Positions 52,353-60,887 of a DNA stretch of 64,000 nt are shown here, one piece after another. The number at the start of each line of letters is the position of its first letter. Position 1 is the stretch's first letter. The stretch comes from Candidatus Electryonea clarkiae (GTDB lineage Bacteria > Electryoneota > Electryoneia > Electryoneales > Electryoneaceae). The notes beneath the pieces were generated by a model, which had not been told where the DNA came from, ran no database searches, and worked only from the letters and a program-made list of their open reading frames with translations. The DNA lies in the NCBI GenBank assembly GCA_030765455.1, contig JAVCCM010000131.1, positions 29,704-93,703 of the forward strand. Reading direction: 5' to 3'. The translations under genes were made by a program, and so were the position numbers.

Positions 52353-55007
52353 ACGAAAAAGACTATTAATGGCTCGTTTGGGATAATATCCCTACTGGTC
52401 ATAACGTTCTCGATAATTCCAGTATTTAGTTTCGCTGCCTCGATCAGCGGATCAATTCTGGATGGCGAGGGTGAAGTACTCGATGAAGATGTAACAGTCG
52501 GGATATCAACGATTGATGATGTCTGGGAAGGCAATTGGGATTGGGTAGAGGTCAACGGAGCTTATAGTTTCGAGGATCTCGAGCCGGACACATATATCCT
52601 GCACGTCAGGGCTCTGGATGGAGAAACTTGGTATTATCCAGTGTTTTACCCCGATTCCTATCACATTAATGAAGCGGAATTGGTAGCTGTTGAAGAAGAC
52701 GATGCGGTTGAAGACATCGATTTTATACTCCGTCCCGGTGGAAGGATTTCCGGTTCTGTTGTGCCTCAAGAAGGCGGTTTCTTCCCGCCCAATAGTATTA
52801 ATGCGGAATTTTCCCTGGTTGAAGGCGATCCTTTTGCGGTATTAATGGGATTTCTGCTGGAAACCGCTCGTGATTACACAAGTCCACCTTTTCCCGAAAG
52901 CGAATACCTGGTTCGTTTCAGACCGGAAGGCGAGGATTTACACCTGCCGGTCTATGCCGGTGGGGCGATTACCCCTGAAAATGCGGAACCGGTGCAAATA
53001 ATAGCTGAAGTCATTCTTGAACATGTAGATGCAGCACTCCCGCTTGGCGGTGGAATCAGTGGTACTGTAACCGGAGACGGCAATCCCCTCGATCAAGTTG
53101 TTGTGCTTGCACTAATTCCAGCCCCTGGCGGATCTCCCTAGGAACAAATTCCTTTCAATTATGCATATGCAGACGAAGACGGTGAATACTCAATACTGGG
53201 TATCCCGGAAGGAACTGCTCGGGTTTTATTTATGCCAATGGGTGATGAGGGATACATCGAGCAATGGTACAACGGCGTTTATGATCCGGTGCAGGCAACA
53301 TTAGTTGATATTATCGCTGATGAGATCACAGAAGATATCGATGCAGAACTGACACTTGGGATCGAAATACTCGGAACAGTTTCCGGTCCTGAAGGCGAAA
53401 TTCCTGAGAACGATGAAATTTTTGTCGAGGGAATTTCCGGAACTGGTTCCAGGTTCTCCTTCAATGTTGTAATAGACGATGATGGCAACTGGTACAGTTA
53501 CCAAAGAGTACCACCGGGATTTTACACCCTTATGAGAGAATCCTGGTCTGATAATGGATGGGCGAGTGGATTCATGGGTGGTAGTCCACTTTACTGGGAA
53601 GTTGACTGGCAGATGCTTGAAAGCGGTGATGAAGGTGAATTCGATATTGTTTTTAATGCAGGCGCTTTGATTGCGGGAACCGTAACCGGACCTGGAGGCG
53701 ACCCGGTTGATGATGCAGAAGTTACCCTCTATATGGAAATGCAGGAAACTATGAGTCGAGGTTCTTTTGAAAACGGTTACTACGTTTTCCCTGGCGTACC
53801 TGAAGGGTCATATATAATAAAGGTGGTTCTTGAATCAGGGGACGGTGAGGAAGAAGGTGGCGAATTGAATGACGTTGATCCGGATCGTCCCTGGCCCGCA
53901 ATATTCAGTGGTGAGGCATTTGGAATCGAAGATGCCGAGCCTTTTGAGGTGGAAGCGGGCGAAGAATATGAATTTGATTTTCAATTTGTCGAAGGTGGCA
54001 TACTACATGTAAATATTATGAATCCAGACGGCATGCCTTACGATGCATTCGAGATGAATGCCGGCGTTATGCCCTTCGCATTAGGTGTGGATGGCAGTCG
54101 TACCGCAAACGAACCAACCTCCTCTGATGGACCGTTTGGTGATCCTGAAGGAATCGATATTGTCCTGCCGGTTGGCGACTATCATGTGGGAGGTTTGCCG
54201 ATTTTCATACCTGTCAACCCTGATGCAATTCCTCCGGATATACGTCGAACACTGTACGAAGGTGACGATGAAACAGGTGGTTTTACCGATGATAATGCAG
54301 AAGTTGTGACCATTTCAGAAGGAGAATATATTGAAATCGACCTGATGATGGCAGAAGAGGGTTACACTGTTTCAGGTTCCCTCAGTAATGATGTTGATCT
54401 TATAGGTATTTCGCCGGTAATGATCTTATTGGATGAGGATGACCTCTGGGTGGCAGCCAGCGCTAATTTTGTCTTTAGCTATGAGCCTGAATATCAAATA
54501 AACGGAATCCCTGACGGAGACTATAAACTATTAGCTATGGTCGGAGAAAGTGATCCATCATTCCTGGTGAGCACATGGTATCCGGACATTTCCGATCCCG
54601 GAGCGAATTTCGATAGGATGATGCCGCATGATGATGCTGAAGCTTTCGAGGTGGACGGCGAAGATGTTGAGGGAATCGACATCAATATCAGGACAGTGGA
54701 GTTTGTGCAGGATGTTCCATTGAAACAGAAAATTGCTGTTATAAAAGGATATCGTCTCGCAAATGCATATCCCAACCCGTTCAATAATAGCACCCGTTTG
54801 AGCTTTACTTTGCCTCATCGGAGCCATGTGCAGCTTGCGGTTTATAACGTACTGGGTAGAAAAGTAGCTGAAGTAGTAAACAACCGCTTCGAAGCCGGAA
54901 CACATTTTATCAATTTTGACGCAAAATATCTCGCCAGTGGTATTTACTTCCTCAAGATGAAAGCCGGAGATTATTATGCGACAAGAAAGTTGATTTTAAT
55001 GAAATAA
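52353..55007 (+). pseudogene. Large secreted carboxypeptidase-regulatory-like repeat protein, decayed
   Basis: A single frame of 885 codons with one internal TAG (53139-53141). A signal peptide reads KKTINGSFGIISLLVITFSI, directly after ACG (52353-52355), where ATG is expected 4-5 bases behind GGAGGA; the start codon seems mutated. The mature chain holds several carboxypeptidase-regulatory/Ig-like units (ISGSVVPQEG, GTVTGPGGDPVDDAEVTLY, SGTVTGDGNPLDQVVV) and ends with a type IX-type sorting domain (AYPNPFNNSTRLSF, LASGIYFLKM). If the ACG is functional and TAG is a Gln codon error, it would be a 884-residue surface protein. Confidence 0.8.
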
Positions 55008-55017
55008 GGAAAAAGTT

Positions 55018-55040
55018 TAGAGTTCAACCTTCAGGTTGTT
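55018..55040 (+). terminator. Terminator-like repeat after a surface-protein gene
   Basis: TAGAGTTCAACCTTCAGGTT then GTT is identical to 63679-63701 after the FG-GAP protein. CAACC-TTCA-GGTTG forms a 5-bp stem followed by TTCTTAG. It works poorly as a terminator here but better at the other site. Confidence 0.5.
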
Positions 55041-55110
55041 CTTAGTCAGGAAGGCACTGGTCATCCCAAGGCTGAAAAATCTCCTAACCGGGCAATATGT
55101 GAGAAAATGC

Positions 55111-55136
55111 AGCCCGGAATACGGTGCTTCCGGGCT
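55111..55136. repeat. Hairpin AGCCCGGAA / TTCCGGGCT
   Basis: A perfect 9-bp stem with an 8-base loop between two secreted-protein genes. The bases in front (55086-55099, TAACCGGGCAATAT) belong to the GCCCGGTTCGG family also seen at 57755, 60888 and 61090. Confidence 0.5.
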
Positions 55137-55275
55137 GAACTCGCTGAAATGGCAATGGCAGAAATACCTGGATCAATGAAATATTTTGTAACTTCTTACC
55201 TATTCAATTGCATTATTACAATTTCTTACTATAGTTTATAAGAAGCATAATTTTCTTGCCTCAAGGGAGTTGATC

Positions 55276-57759
55276 ATGAAATTGAATTTTTATCGGTTGT
55301 CTCGTCTATTAACACCAGCCTTATTCTTGATAATTCCAAGTTTATTTGTTTCCCATGCTATGCCGCCTCATCCCGAATTATTACGTCAAATACGTGAGGG
55401 TCTGGTAGATATGCCGTATTATATGAGCAATCCAAGAGAATGGCGTGAACATGGGATTGATATGCCTCGCCCGAATTTTCATTTCGATCTTAATGAGCTT
55501 GATGAAGATTACAATGTATTGGTGTTGCTTATGGATTACAGTGATAACCAGCGCACCTATTCCTCATCACAGTTTGATAATTTGGTGTTCGGTTACGGTG
55601 ATGGAAAAGTGCGTGATTATTTCGATGAGAACAGTTATGGACAATTCAATATTGTGAGCCAGGATTTACCCTCATCAACCGGATGGATCAGGATGCCAAG
55701 AACATATGCAAACTATCTGGGAGGCTTACCGGATATGCCCTGGCTCTATATGCCAGACATGATCGAATATGTTGTCGATGCTGTTGATGAATCCGTTGAC
55801 TTTTCGGACTATGATAATGACGGAGATGGAGTTGTTGATGCTTTTACACTGGTACACGCTGGTATGGGCGCTGAAAATGCCGGAGTTCCAAATGCAATTC
55901 ATTCTCATATGGGATGGGTAGATGACATATATGTGGATGACGTCTCGATTACAACGTATTGTATAATGCCTGAAAGAACCGAGGATTTTAGGGGTAATGG
56001 TTACATCAGCACAATTGGTGTTTACGTCCATGAGATGAGCCATCTCTTTTTTGGTTTACCGGATCTATATGACCGTGACGGTTCCTCGGCGGGTCTTGGA
56101 GCCTGGAGCTTGATGGCAGGAGGAGGTTGGAACGGACCTCGATCAATCGGAGGTAGTCCAAGTCACCTGGATGCATGGAGTAAAATTCAAGTTGGATTTG
56201 TAACACCACTGGATGTGACTTATAACATTGGGAATGAACCGATACATAATGTAGTTAACCATCCGGACATCTATCGTCTCTGGTCCGATGGCATTACAAA
56301 TGTTGCTGAATATTTTCTCATTGAGAATCGTCAACGGACAGGCTATGATTCCAGTCTCCCCGGTGAAGGATTTTTTATATATCATGTGGATGAAACAGTA
56401 AATACTCAAAATGACAATGAATGGTATCCGGATTTTACTGATGAAGGACATTACCTGGTAGCTCTTGAGCAGGCTGACGGGAACTGGGACCTGGAACAGA
56501 ATGTTAATCCCAGTGATCCGTATGATCCATATCCCGGTATGGATAATGTCCGGCTTTTCAACCGTAACACTATTCCCGACAGCAGATTTTACAATGGCGA
56601 AGATTCCCAGGTAGAGATAAAAGATATCAGTGATTGCGGCATGGAAATGAGAGCAGACTTAATAGTAGATGATACCCTGTATGGATTTCCGCCCTCAGAC
56701 CTTGAGGCGGATATCGACTATAACAATCGCAGCCTTACTCTTTATTGGAATCATGTCGATCATGGAGTAAATGATACCCTGGTATATGATAATGGGATAA
56801 ATGAAGGAGTCTATAATTGGGTAGATAATGTAATGGCGACAAGGATGAGTCCCAGTGGTTCATGCAAGATCCTTGAATTATGGTATGGTACTACTAATTA
56901 CAGGAATGGCATGTTCGATGCCAAGATTTTCAATTGGATAAATGATTTCCCGGCGAACATGCTTCTTTTTTCACGCGCCACCGGTGTTGAGGATGGCTGG
57001 ACTATTGTCAATATATCCAACCGTAATATCATTGTAAACGGTGATTTTCTTGTCGGGTTCGGATCAATAAATGAAGATTGTGAGTTGAAGTATAACACGG
57101 TTAATAATCAAAGAGCATGGAATTATATCGATAATACCTGGGAAAGGATAAATGAGACTTATTTCATCAGGGCTGTCGTGCAATACAGGGAGGGGATGAC
57201 AGAAATACTGGAACCTGCGGAGCCGGTTTCGATGATTGCCAATCCTGAAAATGGTAAACGAATAAGTACACCTGGTGAACTTGATGATTTTCTGCACTTT
57301 GAAATTATTCGTGATGATCGAGTTATCGGAACGGCATTAAGCACATTCTTTGAGTCTGACTTGAATGCTTATGGAACCTTTACATTTCGAGTCAGGGCAG
57401 TATATGATCAAGGAATTTCTCTCACTTCAGAACCGTTAACGTTAATTTGGGATGGTGATTTTGTGGGTGAGAATGATGCTGAGATCAAACCATCTGATTG
57501 GAAAATTTCAACTGTCTATCCCAATCCCTTCAATTCCCGGGTGCAAATTACCGTCACAGTTCCGGAAGCTTCCCGTATATCATTAGGAATTTATAACCTT
57601 AATGGACAACTGGTGCAAACGCTTTCTAACAGTTATCCAGAACGAGGCGAACAAAAGTTCGAGTGGAATGCTGCCGGTTTTGCCAGCGGTATATATTTTG
57701 TAAAAGCTGATTTCGCAAATAATAGCATGGACGCAAAGAAAATATTATTAATCAGGTAG
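55276..57759 (+). CDS. M6-family metalloprotease with C-terminal sorting domain
   Basis: 827 residues from ATG 55276 (AAGGGAG six bases upstream; TTG 55270 is too close). A signal peptide (LTPALFLIIPSLFVSHA) precedes an immune-inhibitor-A-like M6 domain with the zinc motif HEMSHLFFGLPDLYD (His252, Glu253, His256, the Asp at the end as third ligand in this class) and GLGAWSLMAGGGWNG. Calcium-like motif DYDNDGDGVVDAF is at about 180-192. Beta domains fill the middle and a sorting domain ends the chain (YPNPFNSRVQI, FASGIYFVKA, ILLIR). So it is exported by a type IX-like route and attached or released outside (inference). Confidence 0.92.
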   Translation: MKLNFYRLSRLLTPALFLIIPSLFVSHAMPPHPELLRQIREGLVDMPYYMSNPREWREHGIDMPRPNFHFDLNELDEDYNVLVLLMDYSDNQRTYSSSQFDNLVFGYGDGKVRDYFDENSYGQFNIVSQDLPSSTGWIRMPRTYANYLGGLPDMPWLYMPDMIEYVVDAVDESVDFSDYDNDGDGVVDAFTLVHAGMGAENAGVPNAIHSHMGWVDDIYVDDVSITTYCIMPERTEDFRGNGYISTIGVYVHEMSHLFFGLPDLYDRDGSSAGLGAWSLMAGGGWNGPRSIGGSPSHLDAWSKIQVGFVTPLDVTYNIGNEPIHNVVNHPDIYRLWSDGITNVAEYFLIENRQRTGYDSSLPGEGFFIYHVDETVNTQNDNEWYPDFTDEGHYLVALEQADGNWDLEQNVNPSDPYDPYPGMDNVRLFNRNTIPDSRFYNGEDSQVEIKDISDCGMEMRADLIVDDTLYGFPPSDLEADIDYNNRSLTLYWNHVDHGVNDTLVYDNGINEGVYNWVDNVMATRMSPSGSCKILELWYGTTNYRNGMFDAKIFNWINDFPANMLLFSRATGVEDGWTIVNISNRNIIVNGDFLVGFGSINEDCELKYNTVNNQRAWNYIDNTWERINETYFIRAVVQYREGMTEILEPAEPVSMIANPENGKRISTPGELDDFLHFEIIRDDRVIGTALSTFFESDLNAYGTFTFRVRAVYDQGISLTSEPLTLIWDGDFVGENDAEIKPSDWKISTVYPNPFNSRVQITVTVPEASRISLGIYNLNGQLVQTLSNSYPERGEQKFEWNAAGFASGIYFVKADFANNSMDAKKILLIR

Positions 57760-57831
57760 GACCGGGTCTCCGAACCGGGCAATTTGTGAACATTTAGGGG
57801 ATTGTCTGGTTCGGAGACCCAGGCCTACCTA
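57755..57831. repeat. Large inverted repeat of the GGTTCGGAGACCC family
   Basis: GTAGGACCGGGTCTCCGAAC then C (57757-57776) and GGTTCGGAGACCCAGGCCTA then C (57808-57828) are inverted copies matching at 19 of 21 positions; the core 13 bases (GGGTCTCCGAACC / GGTTCGGAGACCC) are perfect. It lies directly behind the M6 protease gene, so it could act as a terminator. Related single copies are at 60888-60922, 61090-61115 and 61229-61255. Confidence 0.6.
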
Positions 57832-57919
57832 TACTCACCTTTTCTAAGTTAGTCACTCATAAAACCTTTCAAAGTGATCAATAGTTTACTATCTTTAGTG
57901 ATTCCTAATTATTTTTTAT

Positions 57920-57943
57920 AATTGTAGCTCGAACGGCTTGCGT
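57920..57943 (+). repeat. Left direct repeat around the short HigA-like gene
   Basis: AATTGTAGCTCGAACGGCTT then GCGT matches 58275-58298 at 22 of 24 bases in the same orientation. It lies 37 bases before the start of the gene. Confidence 0.55.
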
Positions 57944-57979
57944 CCGGGGTATAAGCTATTATGCTAAAATGAGACCATT

Positions 57980-58282
57980 ATGACAACAGCTATTCTCCCA
58001 AAACCATATAAAGCTCCCATTGCCATACCTCCGGGGCAGACGATCCGTGAGATGTTGGATGATCGTGGAATGTCTCAAAAGGATTTTGCCTTAAAGATGG
58101 GAATACCGGCGCAAATGATCAATGAAATCATCCAGGGTAAAAAAGCGATAACCGTAACAACTGCCGCTCAATTAGAGGCTGTCCTTGGTCTGCCCCAGAA
58201 ATACTGGCTGAACCGCGAAGGCAACTACAAAGCGGTAAAGGAGCAAATTGAGCGAGAACGTTCAATCAAGGAGGAATTGTAG
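57980..58282 (+). CDS. HigA-like helix-turn-helix protein, probably shortened
   Basis: 100 residues: IPPGQTIREMLDDRGMSQKDFALKMG, then IPAQMINEIIQGKKAITVTTAAQLEAVLG and PQKYWLNREGNYKAV, the usual XRE/HigA opening that in many relatives continues into an ImmA/IrrE metallopeptidase of about 370 residues. Here the frame ends at TAG inside a 24-base direct repeat (58275-58298), with the same repeat upstream. The C-terminal domain may have been lost with the repeat insertion. No toxin gene adjoins. It could still be a functional regulator. Confidence 0.72.
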   Translation: MTTAILPKPYKAPIAIPPGQTIREMLDDRGMSQKDFALKMGIPAQMINEIIQGKKAITVTTAAQLEAVLGLPQKYWLNREGNYKAVKEQIERERSIKEEL

Positions 58283-58298
58283 CTCGAACGTCTTGAGT
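58275..58298 (+). repeat. Right direct repeat around the short HigA-like gene
   Basis: Second copy of the 24-base word at 57920-57943. It supplies the last codons (EEL) and the TAG stop of the HigA-like gene. Confidence 0.55.
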
Positions 58299-58475
58299 GT
58301 GGGAAAATGCTTACGGAATAGTAATTGGTTGATTTCATATTTTTTTATTCAGATAAAATTACATATTGAATTAACCAAACCTGGCTATTTGCATCAACGA
58401 ATACAAAATATTACATTGCAGCTTTACAGTTTACATACTTACTCAAAATTTTCTTCAAAAAGAAAGGAACAAAAG

Positions 58476-58655
58476 ATGAGTCAAATCAAACCTGGTGATG
58501 TCGTACGTTTAAAATCTGGTGGTCCGAAGATGAGTGTTCAATGGATTAACGACGAAGTAAATCAAGTAAATTGTACTTGGTTCGATGGAAAAGATAAACT
58601 GGAAAAAAAGAATTTTGCAGCAGAAGTACTTATTAAAGAAGAGGACGATGAATAG
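58476..58655 (+). CDS. YodC-family (DUF2158) small protein
   Basis: 59 residues from ATG 58476, with AAGGA seven bases upstream; the frame extends much further 5' but without any coding character. MSQIKPGDVVRLKSGGPKM, then SVQWINDEVNQVNCTWFDG, then FAAEVLIK are the complete signature of the YodC/DUF2158 family, a small beta-barrel of unknown function found widely as a single gene. A likely terminator follows about 40 bases after the stop. The upstream region to the HigA-like gene holds no other gene. Confidence 0.88.
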   Translation: MSQIKPGDVVRLKSGGPKMSVQWINDEVNQVNCTWFDGKDKLEKKNFAAEVLIKEEDDE

Positions 58656-58694
58656 TCTAAATATAGAAACCATCTGATATTTAATTTTATTGTT

Positions 58695-58719
58695 GTCGCC
58701 ATCGGCTGACGATTTTTTT
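58695..58719 (+). terminator. Rho-independent terminator after the YodC-like gene
   Basis: GTCGCC-ATC-GGC(T)GAC forms a 6-bp stem with one bulged T, followed after GA by seven T. The words TCGCC-TCGGCTGAC recur in another hairpin at 10117-10139. Confidence 0.6.
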
Positions 58720-58933
58720 CTGAGTCGCTATCCTAATGATTGGTTTCATTCTGAATCAATGCAAATGTCTTGACTCTTAATCTTCTCTGAGGTTTTTAAC
58801 TATTTTTTCATGAATATGAAGTCGATACCAACAGACGATGACTCATTGTTGGTATCAGGGGTAGTGAGAAGTATGCCTGCTATTGGGGGCATAAAATACT
58901 CCAATCAAAGATCCGGTACAAAGAAAAATAATA

Positions 58934-59776
58934 TTATAGTCTAACATTCCACATATCTATAAATTCTTGTGTTACAGATGGATATATATCACCACGAGGG
59001 TGAGCAAGAAATAGATTTAACTTTCCGAACACTTTAGAGATTTCTCTTTTAATAACTGGTTCAGATTGTTCAAAATCGATGTTGATTTGAAATGGTAAAT
59101 TCAGTTTCTTAGAGAAGACTAAAACACCATTGTATATTAGCATGAAATCATTGTCTCTGACATCTATTTGTTTTTCTATGCCGCGATGAAATTCCTTAAA
59201 CAAAACTTCCATGTAGGCATAACTCCTGAAAATGTCGCTCTTATTTGGTCCATATTCCTCATCAATTCTGTTTGATATTGGTGCTGCTGGAAGACAGTTT
59301 TCTAAAGGTCTTAGATCGGATTCGTTCGGGGCAATGATGCTTATGAGTCCGAGCTTTAAATTCAACTGATCATTTAATGCAATTGAATGCAAAGACCAAA
59401 TATTTTGCCATTTTTCTCCTTTCATTTTGCCTAAAATTCTATCAAACTTTACATTTACAATACTATGAGCTAATCGTGCTATCAAAAAATTTGTAACTGC
59501 ATCATTATATTTTGATTCTTCTTTCTCTATTTTCAGTTTTTCTATTCTCATTTCTTCTTGTCTAGTTCTGTGTTTTTTATCAATCCATAATGGAACGATT
59601 ATTATTCCAATGATTGAGACAAGTAATGCAAAAACTGAAATAAACTCTTTCAGGCTGTAAAACCAACCTATTGCATGTCCGAATAAAATACCTACTACGA
59701 AAAACAACGAAAGAAATATGATTATTGTCAAGCGATTGATTTCAAACTTATCGGTAAATAATCGCAAGAAACTCAT
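58934..59776 (-). CDS. Two-TM membrane protein A of an unrecognised module
   Basis: 280 residues from ATG 59776, which has GGAGGA seven bases upstream; the frame extends 14 codons further without one. Two transmembrane helices at about 17-39 and 46-65, then a basic coiled segment (KKHRTRQEEMRIEKLKIEKEE) and a cytoplasmic domain of about 200 residues that I do not recognise. It is a diverged paralogue of the protein at 59876: IWSLHSIALNDQLNLKLGLIS matches IWSIEGINTQLSLGSSIS, and NRIDEEYG matches ERIEAKHG, in the same order. A micro-ORF precedes it by one base. No function can be given; the N-terminal double TM with a cytoplasmic tail is common in phage-defence effectors and sensors, which is only a lead. 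Confidence 0.75.
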   Translation of the reverse strand: MSFLRLFTDKFEINRLTIIIFLSLFFVVGILFGHAIGWFYSLKEFISVFALLVSIIGIIIVPLWIDKKHRTRQEEMRIEKLKIEKEESKYNDAVTNFLIARLAHSIVNVKFDRILGKMKGEKWQNIWSLHSIALNDQLNLKLGLISIIAPNESDLRPLENCLPAAPISNRIDEEYGPNKSDIFRSYAYMEVLFKEFHRGIEKQIDVRDNDFMLIYNGVLVFSKKLNLPFQINIDFEQSEPVIKREISKVFGKLNLFLAHPRGDIYPSVTQEFIDMWNVRL

Positions 59777-59777
59777 G

Positions 59778-59879
59778 CTAATATCCTCCTCCCGCATCTT
59801 GATTAGGGAAGATAGCAATCATGAGCGAAATGCCATTGGTGTCTGCTATGGTGTGCACGATATCGGCTATTTTGGTCAT
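59778..59879 (-). CDS. 33-residue micro-ORF between the paralogous membrane-protein genes
   Basis: ATG 59879 overlaps the stop of the upstream gene (ATGA) and has GGAG eight bases before it; the TAG stop lies one base before the start of membrane protein A. The product begins MTKIADIVHTIADTNGISLM. DI-H-----D--GI also occurs in the small frame at 60730-60879 (TDITHAFDSGID), and the DNA shares CCGATATC and GGCATT at matching spots. It may be a small protein, or only a leader that couples translation. Confidence 0.45.
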   Translation of the reverse strand: MTKIADIVHTIADTNGISLMIAIFPNQDAGGGY

Positions 59880-60706
59880 GTTTTACTCCTCAAAATTCCA
59901 AAAAATTCCGGAATAGGATGTTTTTCATTTAATTTGCTTGAAACTGAACTTGCAAAGTCTATACAATCTTTCGCAGAATCTGTTGTAACAATTGGTATCG
60001 CTATTTTAAATTTCTTAAGAATAGAATTATTCTCGATTTTAGGTTTAAGTTTATTGTTAAAGAATTCTGCATAATTCTCAAAAATTTCTGTTTTTTCGTC
60101 TGACAGCTCCACATCTAATATTCCATCTTTCTCTATCACAAAAGCATCTATTATAGCAAACGTTAGATCCGATACTGTAAAGGATAAGTCAAACAGTTTT
60201 TTACAATATTTTCCGTGCTTTGCTTCAATTCTTTCAGATAGAGTCTCTCGCAAAAAAAACATTTCTTCATTTCTGTTTTTTTCTGTCGACACAAGAATTT
60301 CAGAGATCGAGGAACCCAACGATAATTGGGTATTAATACCTTCAATAGACCATATAATTATCTTTTTTTCTGTTTTATTGTGATGTGTTGCTATTTTTGT
60401 TGTACTCTGATCATGTAGGAATGAATTAATCTCCCATGCAAACTCAACTACTAAATTGGCAATTTCTAGTTTATTTTCTCTTCGATCAATTTTGCGACGA
60501 TGTATTTCCATAAATGCCAAGAATACCAAAATGATTGCCGCAGGATAATAGAGGATTTCAGTTTCCTTAATAATAGTTGGAAGAATGAGGTCTTCAGCTT
60601 CAATACTGAAAGCGATGCAAACCAGTTCAATAATCAATAAAATGAAACCTACAATGAATATCCACCTGAAGCGTCTCTTTTCGATTTTAGCCTTAAGAAA
60701 TTCCAT
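59876..60706 (-). CDS. Two-TM membrane protein B of an unrecognised module
   Basis: 276 residues with a very strong ribosome site (AAGGAGGG). Two transmembrane helices (about 14-33 and 50-67), a basic turn (IHRRKIDRRENK) and a helical cytoplasmic domain of about 200 residues. Paralogous to protein A (see there) by the IWS...QL.L, RI(D/E)...G and hydrophobic pattern up to the middle; the ends are dissimilar. The stop overlaps the micro-ORF start by four bases, and another small frame lies 23 bases upstream of its start, so the whole is one transcription unit: small, B, small, A. Family not recognised. Confidence 0.75.
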   Translation of the reverse strand: MEFLKAKIEKRRFRWIFIVGFILLIIELVCIAFSIEAEDLILPTIIKETEILYYPAAIILVFLAFMEIHRRKIDRRENKLEIANLVVEFAWEINSFLHDQSTTKIATHHNKTEKKIIIWSIEGINTQLSLGSSISEILVSTEKNRNEEMFFLRETLSERIEAKHGKYCKKLFDLSFTVSDLTFAIIDAFVIEKDGILDVELSDEKTEIFENYAEFFNNKLKPKIENNSILKKFKIAIPIVTTDSAKDCIDFASSVSSKLNEKHPIPEFFGILRSKT

Positions 60707-60729
60707 CCGTTACCCTCCTTTTGTTGCGA

Positions 60730-60879
60730 TTATGGATATGATGAAAATAAGGAGGAATTTCCCGGATACAAGCGATCAATGGCAGACTTTTTCAGAAATT
60801 CCAGGGCATCAATGCCGCTGTCGAAGGCGTGAGTGATATCGGTTTTGTTGATGAAGCCTTGCTGGTGATCTTGGCGCAT
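60730..60879 (-). CDS. 49-residue small frame before membrane protein B
   Basis: ATG 60879 gives MRQDHQQGFINKTDITHAFD, then SGIDALEFLKKSAIDRLYPG and a short tail. The frame extends further upstream, but there it runs through the GGTTCGGAGACCC repeat, so that part is probably not coding. It stands to protein B as the 33-residue micro-ORF stands to protein A, with weak similarity between the two small products. It could also be the remnant end of a lost gene. Confidence 0.35.
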   Translation of the reverse strand: MRQDHQQGFINKTDITHAFDSGIDALEFLKKSAIDRLYPGNSSLFSSYP

Positions 60880-60887
60880 GAGTTCGA

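Noticed and set aside
10372..53141. TAG recoded as an amino acid across the genome
   Set aside because: Many apparently normal genes end in TAG (1445-1447, 5047-5049, 7418-7420, 57757-57759, 63667-63669), so it is an ordinary stop here; the two in-frame cases are treated as lesions.
57757..57828. A tRNA-like cloverleaf suggested by GGTTCGGAGACCC
   Set aside because: The arms do not give the 7-5-5-5 stem lengths and there is no anticodon loop or CCA-like end; it is a simple inverted repeat.
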